Positions 55,601-64,000 of a stretch of 64,000 nt of DNA are shown here, piece by piece. The stretch is taken from NCBI GenBank assembly GCA_022059125.1, contig JAEUWY010000005.1, positions 124,001 to 188,000 on the forward strand, in the 5' to 3' direction. A program made the position numbers and the translations under genes. Source of the DNA: Corynespora cassiicola. Its lineage: Eukaryota > Ascomycota > Dothideomycetes > Pleosporales > Corynesporascaceae. How positions within the stretch are numbered: position 1 is the stretch's first letter; every line of letters begins with the position of its first letter. The notes beneath the pieces were generated by a model, which was not told the origin of the DNA, ran no database searches, and saw nothing but the letters and a program-made list of their open reading frames with translations.

Positions 55601-56154
55601 TGCGCCAGCAAGTCCTCAATGTTTGCATCGGTGGAATAGTGCAGGTTCCCTGGCACTTTGGCGGGCTCGGGAGGCGTGTCGTCAAAGAGAGCGGAGCGGT
55701 CGCGCGAGGCCGGGTTCGCAGCAACCAGGCTGCCCACGATCTGCTGGGTGGATTTGGTGACCTTCCTGACAGTGGAGCCGGGGGCGGGCGTTCTAGGCTG
55801 CTCTGGGGGCGTCACGGCTTTGACGGTGTCGGGCGAGCTGGTGGGTCCTTTGTTCTCGACGCCCTTGTCGGGGGCGGCGGCGGCCTCTGCTCCTACAGCA
55901 TTGCGGAACCAGCCATTGACGCGCGACTGCACGGGGGACGAGTCTGGGGTGGGCGACAGCGAGGGGAACGAAGTGAGGCTCTTTGTGTCGGTGGCAGGCG
56001 ACGGGGCGCGGCCTAGGGACGTGTTGGAGCTGCGCTTGGAGGGGCGAGCGCGGACAGTGCTGCTCTTGCGGCTAATAGAGGCGTTGGACGTCTGCGAAGC
56101 GGTCGAGGCTGTCCGCACGAGACCAACGGGCGTGGGGTTTTCGGTCGCCGCCAT
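52648..56154 (-). CDS. TBC-domain Rab GTPase-activating protein (1168 aa, intronless)
   Basis: A Ser/Pro-rich disordered N-terminus precedes a coiled coil at about 190-247 (LAGDLAQRDAQITALRRKAE). A long disordered middle follows. The TBC domain spans about 795-1035: WQEFRRLVLGGIPVAYRAKI, the arginine-finger segment IQMDITRTL near 855, the glutamine-finger segment YCQGMN near 890, and FQWFLSVFTDCL. These dual catalytic fingers stimulate GTP hydrolysis by Rab proteins in vesicle traffic. A Glu/Arg-rich helix and an acidic tail end the protein. Both catalytic residues are present. The specific Rab partner is not deducible. The long single exon contrasts with the spliced genes nearby. Confidence 0.9.
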   Translation of the reverse strand: MAATENPTPVGLVRTASTASQTSNASISRKSSTVRARPSKRSSNTSLGRAPSPATDTKSLTSFPSLSPTPDSSPVQSRVNGWFRNAVGAEAAAAPDKGVENKGPTSSPDTVKAVTPPEQPRTPAPGSTVRKVTKSTQQIVGSLVAANPASRDRSALFDDTPPEPAKVPGNLHYSTDANIEDLLAHTSAVTLVKQLAGDLAQRDAQITALRRKAEERERILRKMLQECEVSNMDIETRLRELERTRDQSEGPNGFRGRKRGSDNELPGMHPEDPIDLRLARAMEDEVADYPDALGFESASAAPDADDLSVKSTLDVPRETGRSNWKSYIWNGASRKSSRAPSVASFVDRDAESISGQTRSRASSGAKQTRKPISSELFVPPEAGGAIPTLRRLQSEDQVQSTSSSRRSSTSFVNWTLKMVAGNSQRGNADKANSTRGRKSIPSDPADRTASMDSTRTTQSAKSALVNAQKRAGRTLGPNGTIKSISSEAPKAAPSAPSPHPPERGMSNLGPVEMDRILPEDSRPPTLVQHHNRFATSNEYLTDRFGFIYDQRRKKRQSEAAAALAKQKRNSNIESLGDGRSVLSALGMHEDSDDVKPPHSDANETSRPPSQRSGSSGEQAPGQSTKTWADYLKLATHPTELLSHTPSAAPITSVESPEAELSGPKLSQISMAKRGSLPVTSVNPEPSPSRIVSGNAEFAISSPSLGPTTPVSPHPQQSDPVRVLLEQLTDLHDNLQRDKTVKWNEFLRKVRAERKREGDAVSASEGRAKGHAMPETLLADGEIIGIAGLGNKGKVGRAKWQEFRRLVLGGIPVAYRAKIWAECSGASALRIPGYYEDIVSNGEDNPSIVAQIQMDITRTLTDNIFFRKGPGVHKLNEVLLAYSRRNPEVGYCQGMNLITACLLLIMPTAEDAFWVLATMIENILPQNYYDQHLLTSRADQSVLREYVVELLPKLSNHLEMLEIELEALTFQWFLSVFTDCLSAEALYRVWDVVLCMHDGSTFLFQIALALLKLNEKALLQCDTPAGVYHYINHQMTNHAISIDGLIQASDALNKVVKRKDVEERRARAVAYEQEVMRQREEARQERAKKRASAITEETPPQESESSKAPSISASLDADLSLRTSPMRTPMSHASQRSEEEEEAELLNQSLESLSTRTPMPIEEESLWRA

Positions 56155-56746
56155 GTCAGTGGCACCTAATGGCGGGCGCGCGCATGCGCAGGGCGGCGGG
56201 GGACGAGGCTATAGCTTATATACGGCGGGCGAGCGAGCAGTGGAGGGCGCTGTGGTGGTGGTTGCTGTGGGAGCGGTGGTCGTGGTGCTGATGGCGATGG
56301 TGTACATGTGGGACTGGATGATGCGTCATGAGCAACAAGGGTGCTGGAGTAAGCGGTGCGATGGGCTTCGGACGGCTTCTGGCGCAGTGTGATACGGCAC
56401 CGGACGGGAGTGGGAAAGGGACGTGGGCGAGAAGCGGGAAGAAAAAAAGGGCGCGGGCAGGCAAGCAGCGGGCAGCAAGGGGCGAGGGGGAAGCGTCTTG
56501 GGCGTGAATGTCGTCGAAACGGCGTGGGATTGTTGTGCGGGCCGTAGGGCAGTCAAGCCTCGCCTGCTCGCCATCTCTCCTGTAATCATCCATCGGGCGC
56601 TAGCGGGGCCCGGCCGCTGCATCCCTGCCGGCTCTCGTCACCGCGCCCCCAGCCCATGGCTGTTCCATGCCCCGAGACACGCAGCAACTCCAACACCACC
56701 AACAGCACGCCCGGATGAGGCCAAGCCCACCGTTGCTGCGGCCGCC
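56155..56746. promoter_or_regulatory. Divergent promoter region between TBC and SPRTN genes
   Basis: These 592 bp separate two head-to-head genes and must contain both promoters. A frame open from 56423 into the SPRTN gene is in phase with it, but its content is Gly/Arg/Ala-rich leader-like sequence. Nothing else is recognised. Confidence 0.5.
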
Positions 56747-57945
56747 ATGCCCCCCACCGACGAGGACGCGGCCACGGCGGCCATTGCTGCCCTAGAGACC
56801 CTGTCCCGTGACCAGCGCGTTGCCCTGGACGCCATCCACGCTATCCTGCGCGACGGCCAGCCGTTTGTCGACATCCATGACCTGTTTGGGCACTACAATG
56901 TGCTCTACTTCCGGGGCCTCTTGGTCCCGCGCGTCGACGTGTCGTGGTCGCCGCGGTTGACTCTGTACGTACCCAGCGTACCCAGGGACCCAGGTACCCA
57001 GGTCGCGCTGCAGACTGCGACGGGCGTCCGTCTCACGTAGCATCAGAGCGAGCCCACATCCGACCCTTCTGGACCGCCATGCCCTTTGACACGCAAGGCT
57101 GCTGAAACGGCCACTGACCTTCTGACAGCTGCGCCGGCATCTGCGAGCTCTCCAAGGACCCGTCCACTGCGAATTTCACCCGCATCCGCCTCAAGCTGAG
57201 CGCGCCGCTGCTGCAGTACCGCCCGCGCTCCGACACCATCAACACGCTGCTCCACGAGGCCATCCACGCCTACTTCTTCGTCACCACCTCCTGGCAGCAC
57301 TCGCGCGGCGACGACGGCACCGGCCACGGCGTTGGCTTCCAGCTGCTCGCCGACGCAATCAACAACCACGGCCACTACGACATCACCGTCTTCCACACCT
57401 TCCACGATGAGGTCGACAGCTACCGGACCCACGTCTGGCAGTGCAACGGGCCTTGCAAGACCCGGCCCCCCTATTTCGGCCTGGTCAAGAGGAGCATGAA
57501 CAGGCCGCCGGGCAAGAGCGACACTTGGTGGGCCAGCCACGAAACAGATTGCGGTGGAACCTACACCAAGATCCAGGAGCCAGCGCCCACCAAGAAGCAG
57601 CTCGAGTCGATGAGCAAGAAGGAGCGCGCCGGCCGTCAGAAGAACAAAATCGACGGCTGGGTCAAGAGAGAGGCCAGCGGAGACGCCGCGGAGGGTAAAA
57701 CCACCGCCAAGCCGATTGACCCAGATGGTGCTGGGCAGTTGGCCTCCGCGAGGCAGCCAGGCAGTGCACTCAAGACGGAAGATGTGGCACCCTCAGGCCA
57801 GAAACGGCCGATGGCAGAGGGCCCAGAAGGTGGGGGTGAGGTGTCTCCAGCAGCAAAGAAAACGCTCGTCGAGTGTCCAATATGCGCAGCGAAGGTGATT
57901 GATTCTGAAATAAATACCCACCTAGATACCGTTCACGATTTGTAG
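56747..57945 (+). CDS. SPRTN/Spartan-type DNA-protein crosslink metalloprotease (344 aa, 2 exons)
   Basis: Exons are 56747-56964 and 57129-57945 around a 164-bp intron; the join gives SPRLTLCAGICEL. The SprT domain has the zinc protease motif HEAIH at 115-119, GHGVGFQ supplying the third zinc histidine, FHDEVDSYRTHVWQCNGPC and YFGLVKRSMNRPPGKSDTWW. The Cys-containing CNGPC and CGGTY segments form a zinc ribbon. A Lys-rich linker leads to a C-terminal UBZ4-type finger with Cys322, Cys325 and His337 visible. The protein cleaves DNA-crosslinked proteins during replication, recruited by ubiquitinated PCNA. The ATG at 56747 was chosen because the family begins just before the helical segment DLFGHYNVLYF. 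All catalytic residues are present. Confidence 0.92.
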
Positions 57946-58152
57946 TCGCTTTCTGTAGATGTCACACATGCTCTCCAACAAATATTGACGTGAAATGATT
58001 GGCCCTTTTTTTTAAGTTTGATGGACTCCAAGTCCCCCATATTCAATACATCCATGCCTATGATACATTCAAGAATATACACTGCTCCTTTGCAGTAGTC
58101 CTCCATTTCCGCCTCGGGGCTCTCCACCCAACGCATCAGCGGGCGGTCCGAC

Positions 58153-58910
58153 CTAGACCTTGACCAAAAACGGACCCTCATCGCCCTTCACTATCTTCGC
58201 CGTCCTCGTGCGCTCCCACCTCTCAACCGGCTCCAAATGCTGAATTTCCTCTTCCTCGGTATCCTTCACCTTCTCCTCCTTGCCCGCCTCCGGCTCAGGC
58301 GCCTTCTTCCTCAGCAGCGCCTTGGCCTGCTCCCTCAGGTTCGCCGCCTCCTCCCTGCGCTCACCAGGCCTCTTGCCTTTCAGCATCTCCCTAACCATGC
58401 GATCCTGGTACTCCTTCTCCTGGTGTCCCCACGGCGCCATGTCCTTGGGCAGCTCGGGCCACACAAACGGCTTCTCCATCTCCACCGTCATGTACTTCTT
58501 CGCGTCGGGCCGGTACAGGAGGCGCCTACCGGGCTCGCTGCGGACAGGCTGTTGCCGCACAGCCGACCGCACGTTGAACACCTTGACGTTGTACGCGTGG
58601 TAGAGGTAGTCGCGCAGGTCGAATTTGGAGAAGTTGAGCGGCACCTCGAAGCGGGCGTGGTAGGGGGAGAGGTTGGGCGTGCGCATGAGGGCAATTGTGA
58701 ATTTGGGGCTTTTTTTTGCGGAGCGCAGGTCAGCGATTGTTTCTTCATTCGTCTTCTTGTTCTTCTCTTTTGATTGTTTGGCCTGGATCCTTTTTGCTTG
58801 CGTAGGAGGCTTTGGGGCAGAGGGTCTCAGGGGGCGTCTCACAGGTATATGGCTTTGCTGCCAAATGCGACTATCTTCTTCGTCACGGATGGGATCTCCG
58901 AGGCGGCCAT
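58153..58910 (-). CDS. MRP20: Mitochondrial ribosomal protein uL23m (207 aa, 2 exons)
   Basis: Exons are 58910-58843 and 58708-58153 with a 134-bp intron (GTGAGA...AAAG). Exon 1 starts MAASEIPSVTKKIVAFGSKA, and the join gives IYLPKFTIALMRTPNLSPYH, the typical start of fungal mitochondrial L23. The core continues LRDYLYHAYNVKVFNVRSAV, the segment near the polypeptide exit tunnel. A Lys/Glu-rich C-terminal extension follows. Reading the exon 2 frame upstream without splicing gives an alternative N-terminus that begins with GTG and is Lys-rich; I reject it as intron. The gene is convergent with the SPRTN gene (207 bp between stops). The gene symbol follows the yeast orthologue. Confidence 0.87.
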
Positions 58911-59676
58911 TGTTGAGCGAGAGGGGACGGTGCGCCGTCCAATTCCCGAGGAAGTATCACGATGTTGACAGTGGCGGGAATGTAAAGGAGAATCGGGGGG
59001 GTCAAACGGGTGGATGGCGCATCAGTCTGTAGGTTTGGGTGCAGGATGGCTTCGTGGTCGTTGGTCGCAACTTCTCTGAAAATGACCCAAATGGTCCGTG
59101 CGTGCATCTCCGCGGCGTCACGTGAGGATCTCATACCTACCTACCTACCTACCTACCTAGATACCTTAGGTACTTCCCGGCCTCGAGCATATGATAACCT
59201 TCTCACCAATATTGTAACCTCATCTTCTGCTACTCTTTTGGCCATACTTCCACAGACTTCCCAGTGTCGGCGTTTGATTCTAGCACCATCGCTAGTCTTG
59301 CTTTGTGCAAACACATGTCACTACAACAGCCTAATACATCCCTGTCAAATATGCCATCACAGCCTCCACGGCTCACCGTTAGCACTGTTGGGACCCTTAT
59401 ATCCCTCGTTTAATATAGTCAATATCTGTAAGTACAAAAACAATAATTGCTGATGAATTTTTAAAAGCATTGTGCAGACCTGTAAATTAATTTGACGGGG
59501 ATTCGATGTAGCACAGCGGCCTTGGTCAAGTAATCATTACTTTATTTACCAGATACTAGGCGATACTGTGGAGATTTATTGGTAGCAAGTCTCTTATTCA
59601 AGCAGTTGTAATCAATAAATCCTTGCCCTAATCCTTAGACAGTATCACTAAATTAGTGCTCGCTCTAAGTAGAAGC
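58911..59676. other. Intergenic, with a TACC microsatellite
   Basis: This contains the promoter of the ribosomal-protein gene and a run of about six TACC units at 59134-59159. After about 59430 the sequence becomes AT-richer, marking the change to an accessory segment. No gene is seen; a 147-codon forward frame at 59010 has no coding character. Confidence 0.55.
59134..59159. repeat. Tetranucleotide microsatellite (TACC)n
   Basis: About six copies of TACC lie in the intergenic region near the ribosomal-protein promoter. Confidence 0.9.
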
Positions 59677-61014
59677 ATGGAAGCTGAAACAAATAGACCA
59701 TCCCCCATCACCGTTCAATCCCGCTGTAAGTGGACGTCTGACCCATTCAGTCCTCCAGTCAAGTGGATAACTGACCCGGACAAGGCTATTTTAGAGAAAC
59801 TCGCACGTCGAGAGCTCAAGGTTTCAGACGATAGTCTAGTTCAAATCGAACTCCTAGGTGAAGATGTCTTTAACAAGGTTTACACAATTCACTATGGAGA
59901 CAAATCAGATATGGTGATGCGGGTTTCCGCACCTGTCCTGCCAGGATTCAAGACTTTGAGCGAGCAGACTACTATCAGCTACGTTCACCAGTGCACGGAC
60001 TATCCAATCCCAAAAACCTTAGCATATGATGCTTCAAGTGAGAATGAGCTAGGATTTTAGTGGACTATCATGGAGCGTATTCCAGGAATGGGAATGGATA
60101 TGATGAAATGGATCACAATGACTTGGGTGCAGAAAGAGTTGTTGGTGCGGAAGATTGTTCCTTACACTGTACAGATGTTCCAAACACGCTTCAGACATAT
60201 TGGAGATCTTTACCACCCTGACGGTCTATATAGGCTCAACACAAAACAAGATCTAGATATCAAAACTGTTTCGGGCCCAAATGGAATGAATGATCAGGAG
60301 TATTACTTGAGCAATATTGTCTCCTCCAACTTCTTCCGTAATGATCGTCTCAAGCAAGACGTGCCTCGAGGCCCGTTTGATAACAGCCAGGACTGGATAA
60401 AAGCGCTCTTGGATCTCGAGTGGACTGAGACCCAAGAGATCCTAACAAGAACCTTCGAATATGAGGATGATTTGGAATCTTTTCAGGACCGGGCAGCTAT
60501 CATCGAGCGACTCCTCAAACTTTTACCCAAGATCTTCATCAAAGATGAAGATGAAGAGTTTACCCTCTTTCACTCCGACCTTTCCTTCTCTAATGTCATG
60601 ATCAGTGAGAGGAATGAGCTTGCAGGTATAATAGTTTGGGAGTGCATCCAAACAGCCCCATTTTGGATGGCTTGTGACACTCCCAAGTTTTTAGAGAATT
60701 CAGATCAAACTGATTATCCTAGAGATGAAGCACTCCAGCAAGATTTTGATCTGGATGATGATCAGATAGATTTGGATGCATTTATGGCTTATGAGCAATA
60801 CCAACTCAGGCAATTGTTCTACGCTGAAATGAATCGTCTTTGCCCTGAATGGGTCCAAGAGCACGAGAAGGGAGTTAAGAAACGAGATTTTGTCCTCGCC
60901 ATCATGTTTATTGAATCGCATAGACGTTTTATTCAGAGATGGCTAGATCGGATTGAGAGTGGACCCAAACCTGTGAGCCTACGAGACGACGTGTTCCAGA
61001 ACCCGTTTTCGTAA
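59677..61014 (+). pseudogene. APH-like phosphotransferase pseudogene (in-frame TAG, lost catalytic Asp)
   Basis: The frame starting at 59677 (MEAETNRPSPITVQS) runs to a TAG at 60058-60060 and continues in the same frame with WTIMERIPGMGMDMMKW to the stop at 61014. The text on both sides belongs to one fungal APH/choline-kinase-like protein. The catalytic loop HSDLSFSNVM is present. However, the metal-binding Asp of the usual DWE motif is Val (codon at 60634-60636, IIVWECIQ). A premature stop and a missing Asp together argue for loss of function. The downstream paralogue keeps DWK at this place, so this copy's change is derived. Readthrough or a start at the second part (Met at 60070) would still lack the N-lobe or the Asp. 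Confidence 0.72.
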
Positions 61015-61352
61015 AGGCCTTCTGATCACGTCTTCGCTATTATTCTTCCTTGCTGCTATCCTGTGTGGAGGAAGTGTCACACTCACAGATTACTTGACTT
61101 TAAGAATACATTTTCGAATGAAGCAGAACTAGTTGTATAACTTTCCTGTTTTAGGTGCAGAGTGTATAGAAAGTAGCAGTAAGTCTGTTGATGCTACAAT
61201 ATAACCCATAGAAATCGATTGGAACAAAAGCTGCTGCTAAAAATTTATCTATTAATGAACTAGGAGAATTTTGTTAGGTTTTCGTTAAGTTGTAACAACT
61301 ACTTTACAATATTATATACGTTTCTATACAGATTTTGAAAAACCTTAAACTA
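61015..61352. other. Spacer between the two APH-like pseudogenes
   Basis: This is AT-rich, with no open frame or repeat seen. It would contain the promoter of the second copy. Confidence 0.5.
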
Positions 61353-62706
61353 ATGTCTAGCCAGACCGATCTTTCTTTAACAACCAGCAACCTGCCCCCC
61401 ACCCCCCACCAAACAGGCTGTCTGATTTTAAAGTATTCCAGTGAAGATTTTTCCACTTCAAGTCGCAAAGCCATAGCTTGCATGAGTGCCGCCCTAGAAA
61501 CTGAAGGAGTCTCTAGTCCCATTATCGATCAGCCCGGCCTCGTCCGGGATTTGGAGAAGACCACTTTTTCCCTCCGATCATTATGGACCATCAATCCAGA
61601 TGTCGAAATGATACGCAAGATTGTACGGTCCAAGCTGGGTATCCAGAAAGAGGAGGTCTGTGATATAGAGTTTCTGGCTATTCACACCGTTGGAGAGCAT
61701 ACAATTATTTCCGTTTCACGCATAATAAAATACAATTCCATCTTTAACAACACCCTTGGATTCGAGTGGATGCTGATGAAATATGTGACGGGGAAGTCAT
61801 TCGAAACGTGGTGGCATGAGATAAGCTGACTAAAAAAAGGAAATGCTGGTACGCAACATCATCTCCTGGTCATCTCAACTGTTCCGGAAACAACTCGACC
61901 AAATCGGCAGTATGTATACGTCTTCTTATATTTCACAATTGCCAAAATTTCACCGATCTACACTGGTTCCAATTCTGGGATCACTTCTGAATCTTGGAGA
62001 AGTGGTTTCCCTGCCATTCCTCGTCGGAAATCATCTTGCCCAGCCTGTTTCACGAGTTCAATCCAAGTCCAGTCGAGGGTGGTTGAGAGAACGGTTGCAG
62101 TTGAACATTATTGATACAAACTCTGCAGTTGGACATGCAGATGATCATGTCTGGGCTGTTGCAAGTTGTGTCAAAGATAGTGCAACCAGGCTTTCTGAAC
62201 TTCTACCCAAGGTCTTTCCAGAAACTAAGAAGATGTCCGTACTCCACAGCCATGATCTTAGCATTTCAAATATCCTCATTAATTCCGAGGGTGATGTTGC
62301 CGGAGTTCTCGACTGGAAATGTATTCACACGGCACCTCTCTGGTTTGCCTGCCAAGTGCCCGAATTTCTGTGCAGCAGAAATCGTGATGCGCTGCCTTTG
62401 AAATCTTTCTATGTGTACCAAGATGACAATATGGCGGAGGGGTTGAACGATTTATATTGGGAGCATCTGGAAGAGTACCAGAAGACGTGTCTGAGGGTAT
62501 TTTTCTTCGAAGAGATGGGTCGTGTTCTTTCCGAATGTGTGGAAATTTATCATTCCAGCAAGTTGAAGGTAAATTTTGAACTGGCAATACAGGTCGTCGA
62601 CAGTGAATTTGTTTACAAGGGGAGACCTTGGGTTGGATCGAAGAAGTGGGGCAAGGTAAGACACCGCGAGACCTGTAGGTGTGTCGTGGTGGCAGGTATC
62701 TTGTGA
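61353..62706 (+). pseudogene. Second APH-like phosphotransferase pseudogene (deletion, TGA, frameshift)
   Basis: From 61353 the frame gives an APH-like N-lobe that runs into RIIKYNSIFNNTLGFEW without the usual intervening strands, implying an internal deletion of roughly 40 residues. A TGA at 61827-61829 stands where relatives have Trp. The frame then shifts around a run of seven A residues (61832-61838) and continues at 61843 as MLVRNIISWSSQLFRKQLDQ to the stop at 62706. The catalytic loop HSHDLSISNILI and GVLDWKCIHTAPLW are intact here, unlike in the upstream copy. Three lesions make it a pseudogene. The two copies are diverged tandem paralogues. Confidence 0.7.
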
Positions 62707-64000
62707 TGACACTATATTTGCCATCTTAGCAAACGATAGGATAGAAAAATGTACATAACTCAGTATCGAAATACGGACTTCCCCCCGGCTCACACCTTTC
62801 GACCATTACACAGCAGCTACCTGATGTTCTGTCGGCTCTACAACTAACTCTCCCAATTTTAAAAAGCTATGTAGCGCTAGATATTTTACCTAGAGCGAGG
62901 ACTGTAAGAAGACGCGTCTCTACAGCTCTCTATATATTCGCTTACGTTCCCCTCTGGTGAAAAAAGGTACTCTGACAAAGGATCACAAGTCGACTACGAG
63001 ATGGAGAAAGCCTTGCAGGAGGATCTGATGCCGGGCAAGCTCGCCGAAAGAGTCTTTTTAGTGCCAAATATCGCTGGAAGAATTAAAATTTTGTCCGTGT
63101 ACAAGCTCTTAGCCGAAATTTGGATGAACTGTCAGGATGGAGGCGGTGACGGACAACTGGGATGAGCATGCCAAAATGTTGGTGGCCTTGGGTCAAAATC
63201 CCTGACGCTAAGCCTAGAAGAAAACGGCCCCAACTCGACACCCATCCTCCCATCACAGACGAATGGAGTTCACTACCTATGCGCGTCTAAATTCCTCGTT
63301 GGCAGAGTTTGGTGAGGGGGAATTGGGGCTTAAAAATGGCCAGGGATAAAAATAGGACCAAGCATCCCTATTCGGTGATTTTATGACCTGGTCGACATAA
63401 CGTGAGCGACACAGGTAGCCGCAGGGCTGCATGCAGGTAGACATCATCAACCGTTGTCAGGCCTTCTCACTTCAACACCACGATGGTTGGTCATTGTATG
63501 GTCCGCGTCAGAATGTTGCTGTAATCACGCGCATAGCATGCGGCCCCCGCCTCCCGTCTCACTGCATCGAAGACGCCCGCGATATCCGTTCATGACAATG
63601 TCCACAACCATGTAGACTTTGGTTGGAACATACGACGCTCACGTCTCGAGGCCCCACGCATCACGACTGCCTCACCAAAGCGACTTCGGCGAGGACTGGA
63701 CGCCTCGTCCGAACGCTCTGCATAAGTGCGTTGTCCAACGAGATGGGCCTCGAGCCGAGCACAGCCCCAGGTGCGGCGCCCTCGCCTCCAGATCATTCCA
63801 CTCATTTCGTCTTGTTAGCGCAGGTGGCGAAGCGACAGAGCGGAGATATCTTGGATACCAGCACGATCCTTCAGATCCACACTCGCGCAAGGATCGCCAT
63901 CTTCTTCGCAAGTGGGCATGTAGACTTGTAGCGAAACCAAGAGAAGGGAGTTTGTTGTCGCACTCTCAACCTATCGTGTATTCGCTGGTTTTCTTTTCCT
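62707..64000. other. Right end of window, nothing assigned
   Basis: A 54-codon forward frame at 63001-63165 (MEKALQEDLMPGKLAERVFL...) looks weakly protein-like but is too short to call. Between 63540 and 63930 several overlapping Arg/Ser-rich frames occur on both strands, none recognisable. A gene extending beyond the window cannot be excluded. Confidence 0.4.

Noticed and set aside
56423..56746. In-frame upstream extension of the SPRTN gene
   Set aside because: The composition is that of a GC-rich leader. The SprT family begins only shortly before the segment encoded after 56747.
63590..63931. Overlapping 71-102 codon frames on both strands near the right edge
   Set aside because: Arg/Ser-rich, mutually overlapping, without motifs. 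Nothing distinguishes a coding frame.
1..64000. CRISPR arrays, bacterial operons, riboswitches, ribosome binding sites
   Set aside because: None seen, and none expected: introns, gene content and RIP identify nuclear fungal DNA.

Overview
The window is nuclear DNA of a filamentous ascomycete (Pezizomycotina). The evidence is spliced genes with short 45-60 bp introns and GT...YAG borders, a fungal gene repertoire (UstYa-like proteins, PL4 lyase, COX19, SFT2, SPRTN) and an AT-rich block carrying the signature of repeat-induced point mutation (RIP). The sharp AT/GC alternation suggests a compartmentalised genome of the Dothideomycete type, but I cannot fix the class or genus from sequence alone.

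Layout. 1-4.4 kb: AT-rich, RIP-degraded transposon graveyard with a Ty3/gypsy chromovirus integrase-chromodomain relic and three copies of a 236-bp repeat. 4.6-11.2 kb: an apparent fungal RiPP (dikaritin-like) cluster, made of a P450, two convergent UstYa/DUF3328 genes, and a tiny two-intron secreted precursor with a Lys-Arg Kex2 site. 11.5-15.2 kb: two unrecognised genes with homopolymer frame breaks. 16.2-35.1 kb: GC-rich housekeeping segment with COX19, a bHLH regulator, SFT2 and homogentisate 1,2-dioxygenase, separated by unusually long gene-free stretches. 36.9-40.4 kb: an intronless four-domain fusion gene (methyltransferase, FAD oxidoreductase, phosphomevalonate-kinase-like P-loop kinase, adenine phosphoribosyltransferase-like domain). 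41.5-50.2 kb: PL4 rhamnogalacturonan lyase, a four-helix membrane protein, and a phenol-hydroxylase-type monooxygenase divergent from a P450 that has a MITE at its 3' end. 51.1-58.9 kb: hypothetical membrane-anchored protein, TBC Rab-GAP, SPRTN protease and mitochondrial ribosomal protein uL23m. 59.7-62.7 kb: tandem decayed APH-like phosphotransferase genes. 62.7-64 kb: nothing I can assign.

How genes work together. In the 4.6-11.2 kb group the precursor would enter the secretory pathway and be cut after Lys-Arg. The two UstYa-like membrane proteins, and perhaps the P450, would then oxidise or cyclise the released 21-residue peptide. This is inferred by analogy with ustiloxin, phomopsin and victorin pathways. 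Phenol-type hydroxylase and HGD both act on aromatics but lie 10 kb apart and need not be linked. The remaining genes look like independent core functions. Exon joins below were derived by hand from splice consensus and reading-frame continuity; no search or RNA evidence was available.
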